The position numbers were made by a program, and so were the translations under genes. Shown here piece by piece: positions 14,572 to 22,744 of a stretch of DNA of 24,131 nt. Within the stretch, counting starts at the first letter, position 1; each line of letters begins with the position of its first letter. The notes below the pieces were generated by a model, which saw only the letters and a list, made by a program, of their open reading frames with translations, ran no database searches and was not told the DNA's origin. The stretch is from an uncultured Muribaculaceae bacterium (GTDB lineage: Bacteria; Bacteroidota; Bacteroidia; Bacteroidales; Muribaculaceae): NCBI GenBank assembly GCA_910587355.1, contig CAJUKF010000042.1:1-24131 (forward strand), written 5' to 3'.

Positions 14572-15992
14572 ATTATTACTGTCCGCTAAACTTTAGGGAA
14601 GATTAGAAAAATAGGGCTGATTCCATTTGCAGGAGTCAGCCCAAAATGGTTATATTGGTGTCGCCAAACTATCCAAGAATAACCATGGGCAAAAGTAGCA
14701 ATTTCTTCGGACAGCCGATATATGGTCAGCTGATAAAATCTCTGGACCGCGAAAAAATAGTTGAAATTAGCCGTAAACAGGGGGGAGAGAAGTATGTCAA
14801 GAGCTTCGACGGTTACACCCATCTGTTGACAATGCTCTATGCGGTGATACAACGGTTCGACTCTTTGCGTGAAATAGAGACATCCATGACGGCGGAAGTG
14901 CGTAAGCTGCATCATGTGGGCATTGGTACCGTGCCGAAGCGCAGCACACTGTCTGACGCAAATGCCAGACGTTCAGAGAAATTTTTTGAGGAGGTATATA
15001 GGGATCTGTATGACTCAGACAAAGACATTCTTTCATCGGACAGCCGACGAGGCGGCACGGAAGAATGGATAAAACGGCTGCGTATCATCGATTCTACAAC
15101 CGTGACGCTGTTCTCCAATACCATTTTTAAGGGAGTGGGACGGCATCCGAAGACTGGGAAGAAGAAAGGCGGCATCAAGGTCCATGCGGTGATACATGCC
15201 AATGAGGGTGTACCATGTGATGTGCAATTCACATCGGCGGCAACAAATGACTCGTTCATGCTTGCCCCAAGCACTACAAGCATGATGAGATAGCGGCAAT
15301 GGACCGAGCATACATCAACTATGCCAAATTCGAGGAGCTGACAGACCGAGGCGTAATCTATGTCACCAAGATGAAGAAAAGCCTCAATTATGAGGTGCTT
15401 GTGGACTGTATGCATCAAAATCCGCAGGGGCTTATGGAATACCGGGAACAGGTCGTGGTGTTCCGCAAAGATGACATCAATCATATTGCCCGTATAATCA
15501 CATATGTTGACATCAAGAAAGGCAAGCAGCCAAAACTTGTCTCGTTGCTGACCAATGATTTTGACATGCCGTCGGAGACCATCGTTGCAATATACCGCCG
15601 TCGGTGGCAGATCGAGTCGCTTTTCAAGCAGATAAAACAGAACTTCCCTCTGAGATACTTCTATGGCGAAAGCGCAAACGCCATCAAAATCCAGATATGG
15701 GTCACGCTCATCGCAAATCTGTTGCTTTCTGTCTTGCAGAGCAAGCTGAAAAGACGATGGAGCTTCTCAGGGCTGGCCACAATCGTGCGGATTGTGCTGA
15801 TGTATTACCTCAATCTGGAAAAGTTCCTCAATCAACCCGATGCCGACCTGAATATCATGCTTGCCGAGGCCTCCGAATCGCCTCCGGAAAGCATCGAATT
15901 CTAACATGGGGCTTGTCTCATAATAGTAAGCTCAACTTCTGCTTTTCATGAAGTTGGACTCACTACTTTAGGGTTTAGCGGACAGTAATAAT
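14572..15992 (+). mobile_element. IS4-family insertion sequence (1421 bp, DUF4372 type)
   Basis: The ends are identical 20-bp inverted repeats beginning ATTATTACTGTCCGC (14572-14591 and 15973-15992). They are flanked by a 5-bp direct repeat TCCGA (14567-14571 and 15993-15997), taken as the target duplication. Inside lies one transposase reading frame broken by a frameshift. A hairpin before the transposase start (GGGCTGA at 14614-14620 with TCAGCCC at 14636-14642, extendable past one mismatch) could block translation from outside transcripts, as known for other IS4 elements. Another 7-bp hairpin lies near the right end (15933-15956). Intact ends and target duplication point to a fairly recent insertion. 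Confidence 0.92.
14685..15904 (+). pseudogene. IS4-family transposase, frameshifted
   Basis: The first part (ATG 14685 to a TAG after the shift) has the N-terminal DUF4372 region (FFGQPIYGQLIKSLD, then VKSFDGYTHLLTML) and the first catalytic Asp in RIIDSTTVTLF. The second part, one base back in frame, has DRAYINY with the second Asp, and YRRRWQIESLFKQIKQ, a perfect IS4 signature Y-(2)-R-(3)-E-(6)-K. The frames meet near 15264-15272, where GCC CCA AGC must become GCC CCN AAG CAC TAC. That is a one-base loss in GCCCCAAGCAC or a -1 frameshift. CCCCAAG is a poor slippery site because only one of the two codons re-pairs, so mutation or a sequencing error is more likely than programmed shifting. 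With the base restored all catalytic residues are present. Confidence 0.88.
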
Positions 15993-16116
15993 TCCGAATG
16001 AAATTTAATTTGAGAGCAAGGTCCTTTGAGTTACTGGCAAGGTAAGACTGCGAATGAACTGAAGAATCGCCGGCATCAAGGCAGACACCGTGGCGACGAA
16101 TTCAGATATAACATGG

Positions 16117-16647
16117 CTATTTATCTTCTGAGGGTATAAACGTCTCAAAACTGTTATCTGAATAAAACACAATAATAGACTTGATTTTCTTTGTTCTGAC
16201 GCTGTTATCTGACATAGGAGGCGTGCAAAGTACTGAAGCCGCCCATTTACCGCCATTTGCAATAAATTCCTCGGGAGCAGGCATCTTATGTATTTCGGTT
16301 GAGGGTTCTTTTGAAACAGGCGTAACTGGCTCAACTTCGCTTGCATCGGGTTCTGTAGTTGTGCGGGCCATGGCCGATGCAACCTCAGAAGGGCTCTGAG
16401 ACGGATTTGCATCCAGAAGCATTGAACCTTGCCCGAAAAGGAACCACAGTATATTTAATTCAGGGAAATTCTCATTTAATTTCGCAAGCATCTGATTGTT
16501 TACAGACTTATTGCGGCCATGAACCATCTGAGATAACGTGGGACGAGGAATGCCGGCTTTGTCGGCAAACTGAGTACTGCTCAGGCCAGTATAGCTTATA
16601 AACTCATTCAGGCGCTGAATTATAGGGTTTTCGGCAGATGATTCCAT
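16117..16647 (-). CDS. XRE-family helix-turn-helix regulator
   Basis: This 176-residue protein reads leftward. Residues about 8-65 form an XRE-type DNA-binding domain: FISYTGLSSTQFADKAGIPRP, then TLSQMVHGRNKSV, and LNILWFLFGQGSM, which is typical of a common Bacteroidales regulator group. A Ser/Pro/Glu-rich linker follows, and the C terminus ends in IKSIIVFYSDNSFETFIP, a short motif shared by that group. The target is unknown. A perfect promoter lies about 25 bp upstream, its -33 element inside an AAATTTGAA repeat of the kind scattered through the adjacent AT-rich region, so autoregulation or control of the facing lplA operon is possible. The stop is 120 bp from the IS right end, and no terminator is evident. 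Confidence 0.87.
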   Translation of the reverse strand: MESSAENPIIQRLNEFISYTGLSSTQFADKAGIPRPTLSQMVHGRNKSVNNQMLAKLNENFPELNILWFLFGQGSMLLDANPSQSPSEVASAMARTTTEPDASEVEPVTPVSKEPSTEIHKMPAPEEFIANGGKWAASVLCTPPMSDNSVRTKKIKSIIVFYSDNSFETFIPSEDK

Positions 16648-16672
16648 ATATAAACAGAAATAATTGACGTTG

Positions 16673-16704
16673 CAAATGTAAAAATATTAATTTAATTATC
16701 CAAA
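16673..16704 (-). promoter_or_regulatory. Promoter of the XRE regulator gene
   Basis: On the minus strand TTTG (16704-16701), 20 bp, then TACATTTG (16680-16673) match the Bacteroidetes consensus completely. The leader to the ATG at 16647 would be about 20 nt. Confidence 0.82.
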
Positions 16705-16748
16705 TTTGAATTTCAAAATCTGTTTTGTAGTGAATTTGCATTTACAAA

Positions 16749-16779
16749 CCCAATCTCAAACTTACTGTTTCATATTGGG
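16749..16779. other. Nested hairpin in the AT-rich region
   Basis: CCCAAT (16749-16754) pairs with ATTGGG (16774-16779), and inside it AAAC (16758-16761) pairs with GTTT (16767-16770), separated by a symmetric 3+3 internal loop. It could be part of a non-coding RNA; no promoter for it is clear. Confidence 0.35.
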
Positions 16780-17000
16780 AATCAATTCCTCTCTCTCGAC
16801 ATGAAACACATTGCTAAACTTGCACTTACACTATCAATATTGGAGTAATTTCTACTAATTATCAGCTATTTGCAAAATACCGCTTTAAATCTATCTCCGA
16901 CTCCACGCCCGCAACTATACATTTATATAAACGCTCGAAATGCATATCGCAATATTCTGAGCTGCAATATTGTATTCGATTTGTTAAAAAGAGTAATCGC

Positions 17001-17022
17001 CTGAAATTTCCTCAAATTTCAG
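17001..17022. repeat. Perfect 9-bp inverted repeat
   Basis: CTGAAATTT (17001-17009) and AAATTTCAG (17014-17022) flank CCTC. It is the most symmetric copy of the AAATTTGAAA-like word in the region and a candidate dimer-binding site. Confidence 0.65.
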
Positions 17023-17383
17023 ATATAACACAGCATAGCCAGCCTATTTTTCATTGCAAATAACAGATTGGAATTGAAATCGGGCAATGCCCTACCCTCT
17101 CGTAAATATTTTGAATTTGGAAGTAATAACGGCTATTTCAATTTGTGAAATTTCAAATAACGAATTCATAATACGCAAATCCGTTTAGATTCACAACATC
17201 ATGGGTTGCCTATATAGATTACTGTTTCAAAATTCAAAAATTTGTGTATAGTTATATGTTTTTCTACTAATACAACAATCTCAGCGGTTTAAAAGTTTCA
17301 AATTTCACCTATTTATTATCTTTATTTCAACGAATTAGTTTTAACAAAATCGCTAAAATCACAAAAAGAATATCTGACTAAAA

Positions 17384-17414
17384 TTTGAAAGAAGGATTTT
17401 TTTTCTTACTTTTG
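17384..17414 (+). promoter_or_regulatory. Promoter of the lplA-gcv-lpdA operon
   Basis: TTTG (17384-17387) and TACTTTTG (17407-17414) are separated by 19 bp, a complete match to the consensus. The leader to ATG 17435 is only about 15 nt, too short for a riboswitch. The -33 TTTG lies within AAATTTGAAA (17381-17390). Confidence 0.82.
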
Positions 17415-17434
17415 GGCATTAATATATATCGTCA

Positions 17435-18436
17435 ATGAAACATCCCGTTCTTCCGACCGACGAACAGCATCCACTGCCATTTTATCTGGCAATGGAAGAA
17501 TGGGTCGCGCGTCATTTGCCTCCCGATGATTATTTTTTCGTGTGGCGTGTGAATCCGACAGTGATTTGCGGGCGTAACCAGGATATAGAAAAGGAAGTAA
17601 ATCTCCCCTATTGCCACAGCAACGGTATCAATATAGTGCGCCGCCGCAGCGGAGGCGGATGTGTTTATGCCGACATGGACAACTGGATGTTTTCTTATAT
17701 AACACCCGACGAAGAAGTGTCGACGACATTCAGCCGATATACATCAATAGTTGCCGACATGCTCAGTTCTCTCGGATTTGAAGCTACAGCCAGCGGACGC
17801 AACGACATATTTATAGGCGACCGCAAAGTTGCCGGAAATGCATTCTATCATATTCCCGGGCGTTCGATAGTTCACGGTACCATGCTATGCGACTTCAATC
17901 CCGAACGGATGGCGAATGCTATCACTCCGTCGCGGGCCAAACTTGAATCGAAAGCCGTTCAATCTGTTCCTTCACATATCACATGCCTGAAAAAGGAAGG
18001 TATGAAAATGACAGTCGAAGAATTCGGACGTTATGCAGTCGATTACATCACCGGAGGCGATGACATAATTCTTTCAGCCGATGACATTGCGGAAATAAAG
18101 ACGATAGAACAGAACTATTATTCACCCGAATACTTCATGGGGCGACACAACAGGTGTCACGGTGCGGCATCGGGTACCGAAATTCACCGGCATATCCGGC
18201 TGGAGAACGCCGGAGAATTCGATATTTTCATCGGGCTCAACGAACGACGCGAAATTGACAATCTGAGAATATCCGGCGATTTCTTCGCTGTGGGAGATAT
18301 AGAAAATAAACTTATCAATCCTCTTAAACGTATAGAATACAGTTTCTCCTCTCTCTCCGCGGCTATATCATCGCTTGACCCTTCGTCAGTTATCCGTGGG
18401 CTTGACCGCGAATCGCTGCTCACATTGCTGATATAA
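17435..18436 (+). CDS. lplA: Lipoate-protein ligase A
   Basis: LplA activates free lipoate with ATP and attaches it to the Lys of lipoyl domains such as GcvH. The 333-residue protein has the catalytic domain with RRRSGGGCVYAD (69-80) for the lipoyl-AMP, GRNDIFIGDRKVAGNAF (121-137) including the key Lys131, and HGTMLCDF. The accessory C-terminal domain (about 245-333) is also present, so it is a full-length LplA able to perform both activation and transfer. ATG 17435 follows the promoter by 20 bp. It is the first gene of the glycine cleavage operon, 35 bp before gcvT, so its main client is almost certainly GcvH. This suggests scavenging of lipoate; lipA and lipB are not in the window. Confidence 0.93.
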   Translation: MKHPVLPTDEQHPLPFYLAMEEWVARHLPPDDYFFVWRVNPTVICGRNQDIEKEVNLPYCHSNGINIVRRRSGGGCVYADMDNWMFSYITPDEEVSTTFSRYTSIVADMLSSLGFEATASGRNDIFIGDRKVAGNAFYHIPGRSIVHGTMLCDFNPERMANAITPSRAKLESKAVQSVPSHITCLKKEGMKMTVEEFGRYAVDYITGGDDIILSADDIAEIKTIEQNYYSPEYFMGRHNRCHGAASGTEIHRHIRLENAGEFDIFIGLNERREIDNLRISGDFFAVGDIENKLINPLKRIEYSFSSLSAAISSLDPSSVIRGLDRESLLTLLI

Positions 18437-18471
18437 ATCCGCTATTGATAAATCACTCACCTTAAAATATT

Positions 18472-19563
18472 ATGGAAAACGAAATCAAAACTACATGTCT
18501 TCACGACCGGCACAAAGCACTCGGGGCTCTCATGTCGCCGTTTGCCGGTTATGACATGCCTATAGAGTATGCAGGACTTGACACAGAACACTGCGCAGTC
18601 CGCACAAATGTAGGTCTTTTCGACGTATCGCATATGGGCGAAGTCGAGGTCACAGGACCGGAAGCGACACGATATGTCAATCATATCTTCACCGGCGACG
18701 TATCGAAGATGCACGACGGCCAGTGCCTCTACGGCATGATGACCAATGAACAAGGCGGTGTTGTCGACGACCTCCTCGTCTATCGTTATAACACCGACAA
18801 ATATCTGCTTGTAATTAACGCCGCCAATATTGACAAAGACATAGCATGGATTGCAACACATGCGGTCAATTACGATGTGAAAATCGCCGACAGATGCGTC
18901 GATTACGGTCAGCTCGCTCTTCAGGGACCTGAAGCAGAACGCACACTCAAAGATGTACTTGGCATCGATGGCTCGGACCTTTCGTTCTATACTTTCAAAG
19001 TACTGACCGACGGCACAATTGTCAGCCGCACCGGTTATACAGGCGAAGACGGGTTTGAGATTTATGCTGCTCCCGGGCGGATTGTTGATATGTGGGACGC
19101 GCTCGTTTCATCCGGTGTACAGCCCTGCGGACTCGGCTGCCGTGACACCCTCCGTTTTGAAGCCGGCCTGCCCCTCTACGGCGATGAACTCGCCGACGAT
19201 ATAACACCGATTGAAGCAGGCCTCGGTATGTTTGTGAAACTTGACAAACCCGAAGGTTTTATCGGTTCCGATGTCCTCGCCAAAGAAAAAGCCGAAGGTC
19301 CCAAACGCAAGCTCATCGGTCTTGAACTCGAAGGAGGTGCTACTGCACGTCACGGCTTTGAGGTACTCGACCTCGAAGGAGCGCCTGTTGGGAAAATTAC
19401 CACCGGATACAATTCCATTTCCGTCGGCAAGAACATAGCCATGGCGCTTGTGGAAGCCCGTTACGGCACCATTTGGTCGAAACTTCAGGTAAAAATACGC
19501 CGCAAGACAGTACCGGCTACCGTTATCAAAAAAAGATTCTATACACCTAACTACAAAAAATAA
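18472..19563 (+). CDS. gcvT: Aminomethyltransferase (glycine cleavage T protein)
   Basis: GcvT takes the aminomethyl group from the lipoyl arm of GcvH, transfers the one-carbon unit to tetrahydrofolate and releases ammonia. The 363-residue length is normal. Family marks are MPIEYAG near the start, VSHMGEVEVTG, the RTGYTGEDGFEIY segment of the folate pocket, CRDTLRFEAGLPLYGDEL, and the C-terminal barrel domain (KRKLIGLELEG, then PVGKITTGYNS). ATG 18472 gives MENEIKTTCLHDRH, in line with relatives. No promoter or terminator separates it from lplA; gcvH follows after 10 bp. Confidence 0.96.
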   Translation: MENEIKTTCLHDRHKALGALMSPFAGYDMPIEYAGLDTEHCAVRTNVGLFDVSHMGEVEVTGPEATRYVNHIFTGDVSKMHDGQCLYGMMTNEQGGVVDDLLVYRYNTDKYLLVINAANIDKDIAWIATHAVNYDVKIADRCVDYGQLALQGPEAERTLKDVLGIDGSDLSFYTFKVLTDGTIVSRTGYTGEDGFEIYAAPGRIVDMWDALVSSGVQPCGLGCRDTLRFEAGLPLYGDELADDITPIEAGLGMFVKLDKPEGFIGSDVLAKEKAEGPKRKLIGLELEGGATARHGFEVLDLEGAPVGKITTGYNSISVGKNIAMALVEARYGTIWSKLQVKIRRKTVPATVIKKRFYTPNYKK

Positions 19564-19573
19564 AAACCAGACC

Positions 19574-19948
19574 ATGGATAAAATCTATTATCTTCCCACA
19601 CACGAATATGTAAAAGTCGACGGCGAATACGGTTACGTCGGCATCTCGGAATACGCAGCAAAGCAGCTCGGAGCCGTCACATACGTTGACATGCCCGAAG
19701 AAGGCGAAGAACTCACCGCCGGCGAGGAATTCGGTGCCGTAGAAAGCCGCAAGGCTGCATCCGACCTTTACTCTCCTGTATCAGGCGAGGTAGTCGAAAT
19801 CAACGAAGAACTCGTCGACAATCCTAAACTCATCAACAACGACCCTCTCAACGCTTGGATTGTCAAGGTTAAAATCAATGATTTCGCAGAACTCGACGGA
19901 CTTATGGACACCGCTGCATACACTGCTTTCTGCGAAAAAGAACACTAA
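19574..19948 (+). CDS. gcvH: Glycine cleavage H protein
   Basis: GcvH is the small carrier whose lipoyl-lysine arm visits the P, T and L proteins. The 124-residue protein shows the expected start (YYLPTHEYVKVDGEYGYVGI) and the lipoylation site at Lys60 in AVESRKAASDLYSPVSGEV. The residue two before Lys is Ser and the one before it is Arg, where many homologues have Val or Thr; this should not affect function. Its C terminus (FCEKEH) is slightly shorter than E. coli GcvH. LplA, encoded first in the same operon, would load it. gcvPA starts 3 bp after its stop. Confidence 0.97.
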   Translation: MDKIYYLPTHEYVKVDGEYGYVGISEYAAKQLGAVTYVDMPEEGEELTAGEEFGAVESRKAASDLYSPVSGEVVEINEELVDNPKLINNDPLNAWIVKVKINDFAELDGLMDTAAYTAFCEKEH

Positions 19949-19951
19949 GAC

Positions 19952-21286
19952 ATGGCAACACATCGATATCTGCCGCATACCGACGACGACATCCGTGTAA
20001 TGCTCGACCGATGCGGCGCGAAAGACTTCGACGACCTCTACAGCGATGTTCCGCAGTCGTTGCGTCTGAAGAAACCATATGCTCTCCCCGAGGCAATGAG
20101 CGAGCCCGAACTCGACCGCTTCTTTGCAGGCATAGCTGTCGAAAACCACGAAATGGCATGTTTCGCCGGCGGCGGTTTTTATCATCATTACACTCCGGCC
20201 GTAATTCCGGCGCTTCTGAGCCGTTCGGAGTTCTATACGGCATATACTCCGTATCAGCCTGAAATTTCGCAGGGCACTCTCCAGTATATCTTCGAATACC
20301 AGAGCATGATGTGCGAACTCACCGGCATGGACGTGAGCAATGCTTCGATGTACGATGGCGCCACAGCGACAGCTGAGGCAATGATAATGGCGGTAAATGC
20401 GGCAAAGAAAAAACGTCGCGTACTCATATCGGCTACCGTTGCTCCAGCCGTTGCACAAGTGTGCTCCACATACGCATCGTCGCTCGGCATCATACTCGAA
20501 GTAATACCTGAAGACGGCGGTGTCACATCGGAAACAGAACTTAAAGAGATGCTCGGTGCAGGCGATGTGGCCGGTGTCATCGTAGCTTCGCCCAACTATT
20601 ACGGCATCGTCGAAGATTATACCGGTTTCGCTGACATGTGTCATGAACGCAAAGCCCTGTTTATCATGAACTGTCATGCCTCAGCTCTCGGCGTGCTCCG
20701 TTCGCCGGGAGAATGGGATGCCGACATAGCATGCGGCGAAGCACAGTCGCTCGGTATGCCCCTCAACTACGGCGGTCCCGGCCTCGGATATCTGTGCTGC
20801 CGCAAGGCACTGATGCGTAAACTGCCAGGACGCATCGTCGGCGCTACAAAAGATGCCGCCGGACAGCGTTCGTTTGTACTTACGCTTCAGGCTCGCGAAC
20901 AACATATTCGCCGTCAGAAAGCGACATCGAATATCTGTTCCAACCAGGGAATCATGACCCTGCACGCTTCCATCTATCTGTCGCTCATGGGTGCCAAGGG
21001 GCTTCGGAGAGTTAACGAAATCGGGTATAACGGTGCACATTCCCTTGCCAAATCACTTGTGGAGACCGGCAAAGTAAAACTTGCCAATCCCGACAAACCG
21101 TTCCTCAATGAATTCAGAATCGAAACCGTCGCTCCGTTGTCGGCTGACACGTTCCTCGATGCACTGGCAGCCCACGGTATTCTCGGAGGCATCACCCTCA
21201 GCGATAATGAAATCATCATTGCCGTCACCGAGATGTGTACCCCGGCAGAGATTGACCGATATGTATCCATAATCAAAGGAATGTAA
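19952..21286 (+). CDS. gcvPA: Glycine dehydrogenase (decarboxylating) subunit 1
   Basis: This is the N-terminal half of the PLP-dependent P protein, which decarboxylates glycine and passes the aminomethyl group to GcvH. In this lineage P protein is made as two chains. The 444-residue subunit starts HRYLPHTDDDIRVML and contains FAGGGFYHHYTPAVIP, YTPYQPEISQGTLQ and MDVSNASMYDGATA, all typical of subunit 1. It has no PLP lysine; that is in subunit 2. Only 3 bp separate its stop from the gcvPB ATG, and the spacing to gcvH is equally tight, so translation is likely to be linked. Confidence 0.96.
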   Translation: MATHRYLPHTDDDIRVMLDRCGAKDFDDLYSDVPQSLRLKKPYALPEAMSEPELDRFFAGIAVENHEMACFAGGGFYHHYTPAVIPALLSRSEFYTAYTPYQPEISQGTLQYIFEYQSMMCELTGMDVSNASMYDGATATAEAMIMAVNAAKKKRRVLISATVAPAVAQVCSTYASSLGIILEVIPEDGGVTSETELKEMLGAGDVAGVIVASPNYYGIVEDYTGFADMCHERKALFIMNCHASALGVLRSPGEWDADIACGEAQSLGMPLNYGGPGLGYLCCRKALMRKLPGRIVGATKDAAGQRSFVLTLQAREQHIRRQKATSNICSNQGIMTLHASIYLSLMGAKGLRRVNEIGYNGAHSLAKSLVETGKVKLANPDKPFLNEFRIETVAPLSADTFLDALAAHGILGGITLSDNEIIIAVTEMCTPAEIDRYVSIIKGM

Positions 21287-21289
21287 GCC

Positions 21290-22744
21290 ATGAACAAGAA
21301 TCTTTATTCGCCGCTCATCTTCGAGCTCTCACATAAAGGCCGTACAGGCTATGCACTCCCCGAATACGGCAAAGGCGAAATCGGTCTACCGGCTTCGCTT
21401 ATGCGTGCCGAAGAACCGAAGTTACCCGAAGTCGATGAACCGACTGTAGTCCGTCATTATACAAATTCGAGCAACAACAACTTCGGTGTCGACACAGGCT
21501 TCTATCCTCTCGGCTCCTGTACGATGAAGTACAATCCGAAAGTCAACGAGGCAATGGTCAGCCGCGCCGGCGTATCCGCACTTCATCCGGCGCAGCCGGC
21601 AGCGACAGTACAGGGCGCGCTCCGCATTTACCGTACGCTTGAGAAATATCTTGCCGAAATCGGCGGCATGGCCGAGTTCACGCTCAATCCCTTCGCCGGA
21701 GCTCACGGCGAATATACCGGTCTTCGTATTATACGAGCCTATCATATGTCGCGTGCCGACGAAGCTCGACGCAAAGTGATAGTTCCGGATTCGGCCCACG
21801 GTACCAATCCGGCAAGTGCCGCCATGGCCGGTTTTGAAATTGTAGAAGTCAAAAGTCTGCCCGACGGCACCGTCGATATGGACGATTTGCAATCGAAGCT
21901 CGACGAGACTGTAGCCGCCATGATGATGACCAACCCCAATACTGCCGGCATGTTCGAACACAACATACCGCAGATTGCCGAGGCGGTGCACGCAGCCGGC
22001 GCACTCATGTATTACGATGGCGCAAACCTCAACCCGATGCTCGGCATCGCAAGGCCCGGCGACATGGGTTTTGACGTGATGCATATCAATCTGCACAAGA
22101 CATTCTCCACCCCTCATGGCGGCGGAGGTCCCGGTGCCGGTCCTGTAGGCGTACGAAAAGGTCTTGAGAAATTCCTGCCCAATCCGCATGTCATAGAAAA
22201 AGCTGACGGAACGCTTGATGTTGAATTCGGCGAAGATGCTCTCGGCCGTGTCAGCGCCTGGCTCGGCAACTTCACAGTGTATATCAAGGCGTTGGCTTAT
22301 ATACTCAGTCTCGGTGCTGACGGCATAGCCAAAGTAGGTCCGCTGTCGACGCTCAATGCCAACTATATAATGAATTCTCTCAAAGACCTCTATCTTCTGC
22401 CTATTCCCGGACCGTGCAAACACGAATTTGTGTTCGACGGCCTTATCGACAAGAGTACGGGTGTCACCACGCTCAATATAGCCAAGGCACTGCTCGACTA
22501 CGGATTCCATGCCCCCACAATCTACTTCCCCCTCCTGTTCCACGAATCCCTGATGATAGAACCTACCGAGACCGAAAACCTTGAGACACTCGATAAATTC
22601 GTAAAGGTAATGCGCGATATTGCAGAAACAGCTGTCAGTGAACCGGAGAAAATCAAAAACGCGCCATACACGACCCCGATTTCTCATCCTGATGAAGACG
22701 AGGCAGCATTGAATCCCATTGTAAAATACGCCGACCTTCAATGA
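21290..22744 (+). CDS. gcvPB: Glycine dehydrogenase (decarboxylating) subunit 2
   Basis: This is the C-terminal, PLP-carrying half of the P protein. The 484-residue chain shows YTNSSNNNFGVDTGFYPLGS, which lines the active site, DSAHGTNPASAAMAGF, and INLHKTFSTPHGGGGPG, in which Lys270 forms the Schiff base with PLP. Together with GcvPA it makes the functional tetramer. Length is usual for subunit 2. The stop overlaps the lpdA start (ATGA at 22741), giving coupled translation of the last two operon members. Confidence 0.97.
   Translation: MNKNLYSPLIFELSHKGRTGYALPEYGKGEIGLPASLMRAEEPKLPEVDEPTVVRHYTNSSNNNFGVDTGFYPLGSCTMKYNPKVNEAMVSRAGVSALHPAQPAATVQGALRIYRTLEKYLAEIGGMAEFTLNPFAGAHGEYTGLRIIRAYHMSRADEARRKVIVPDSAHGTNPASAAMAGFEIVEVKSLPDGTVDMDDLQSKLDETVAAMMMTNPNTAGMFEHNIPQIAEAVHAAGALMYYDGANLNPMLGIARPGDMGFDVMHINLHKTFSTPHGGGGPGAGPVGVRKGLEKFLPNPHVIEKADGTLDVEFGEDALGRVSAWLGNFTVYIKALAYILSLGADGIAKVGPLSTLNANYIMNSLKDLYLLPIPGPCKHEFVFDGLIDKSTGVTTLNIAKALLDYGFHAPTIYFPLLFHESLMIEPTETENLETLDKFVKVMRDIAETAVSEPEKIKNAPYTTPISHPDEDEAALNPIVKYADLQ

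Larger units (their letters stand above)
16705..17383. other. Long AT-rich non-coding region with repeated AAATTTGAAA-like words
   Basis: No ORF of note exists on either strand between the XRE and lplA promoters. Words of the type TTTCAAATTTCA or its complement recur at about 16701-16717, 17001-17022, 17110-17118, 17136-17157, 17224-17242, 17295-17307 and 17381-17390. Two 11-bp direct repeats also occur in the same order: TTACTGTTTCA (16762, 17219) and TTTCTACTAAT (16849, 17261). Hairpins lie at 16749-16779 and 17001-17022, and GGGC/GCCC pair at 17082-17092. The role is unknown: operator array, untranslated RNA or decayed DNA. Confidence 0.5.

Noticed and set aside
15258..15275. Classical -1 slippery heptamer in the transposase
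   Set aside because: In the reading frame the site is C CCA AGC; the second codon does not re-pair after a -1 slip, so a one-base deletion is the simpler reading.
16005..16412. 135-codon minus-strand ORF overlapping the XRE gene and running past its stop
   Set aside because: Most of it is a shifted frame of the XRE gene. The part beyond the stop (VISEFVATVSALMPAILQ) looks somewhat protein-like but has no start signal or recognisable family.
16701..17390. CRISPR array
   Set aside because: The repeated words are short, inexact, irregularly spaced and in both orientations, and there are no cas genes.
17415..17434. Glycine riboswitch ahead of the gcv operon
   Set aside because: The promoter lies about 20 bp from the lplA start and only 35 bp separate lplA from gcvT, leaving no room for the aptamer.
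16648..17434. Chromosomal replication origin
   Set aside because: The region is AT-rich, but only a lone DnaA-box-like TTATCCAAA (16696) is seen, with no cluster of boxes and no dnaA or other origin-linked gene nearby.
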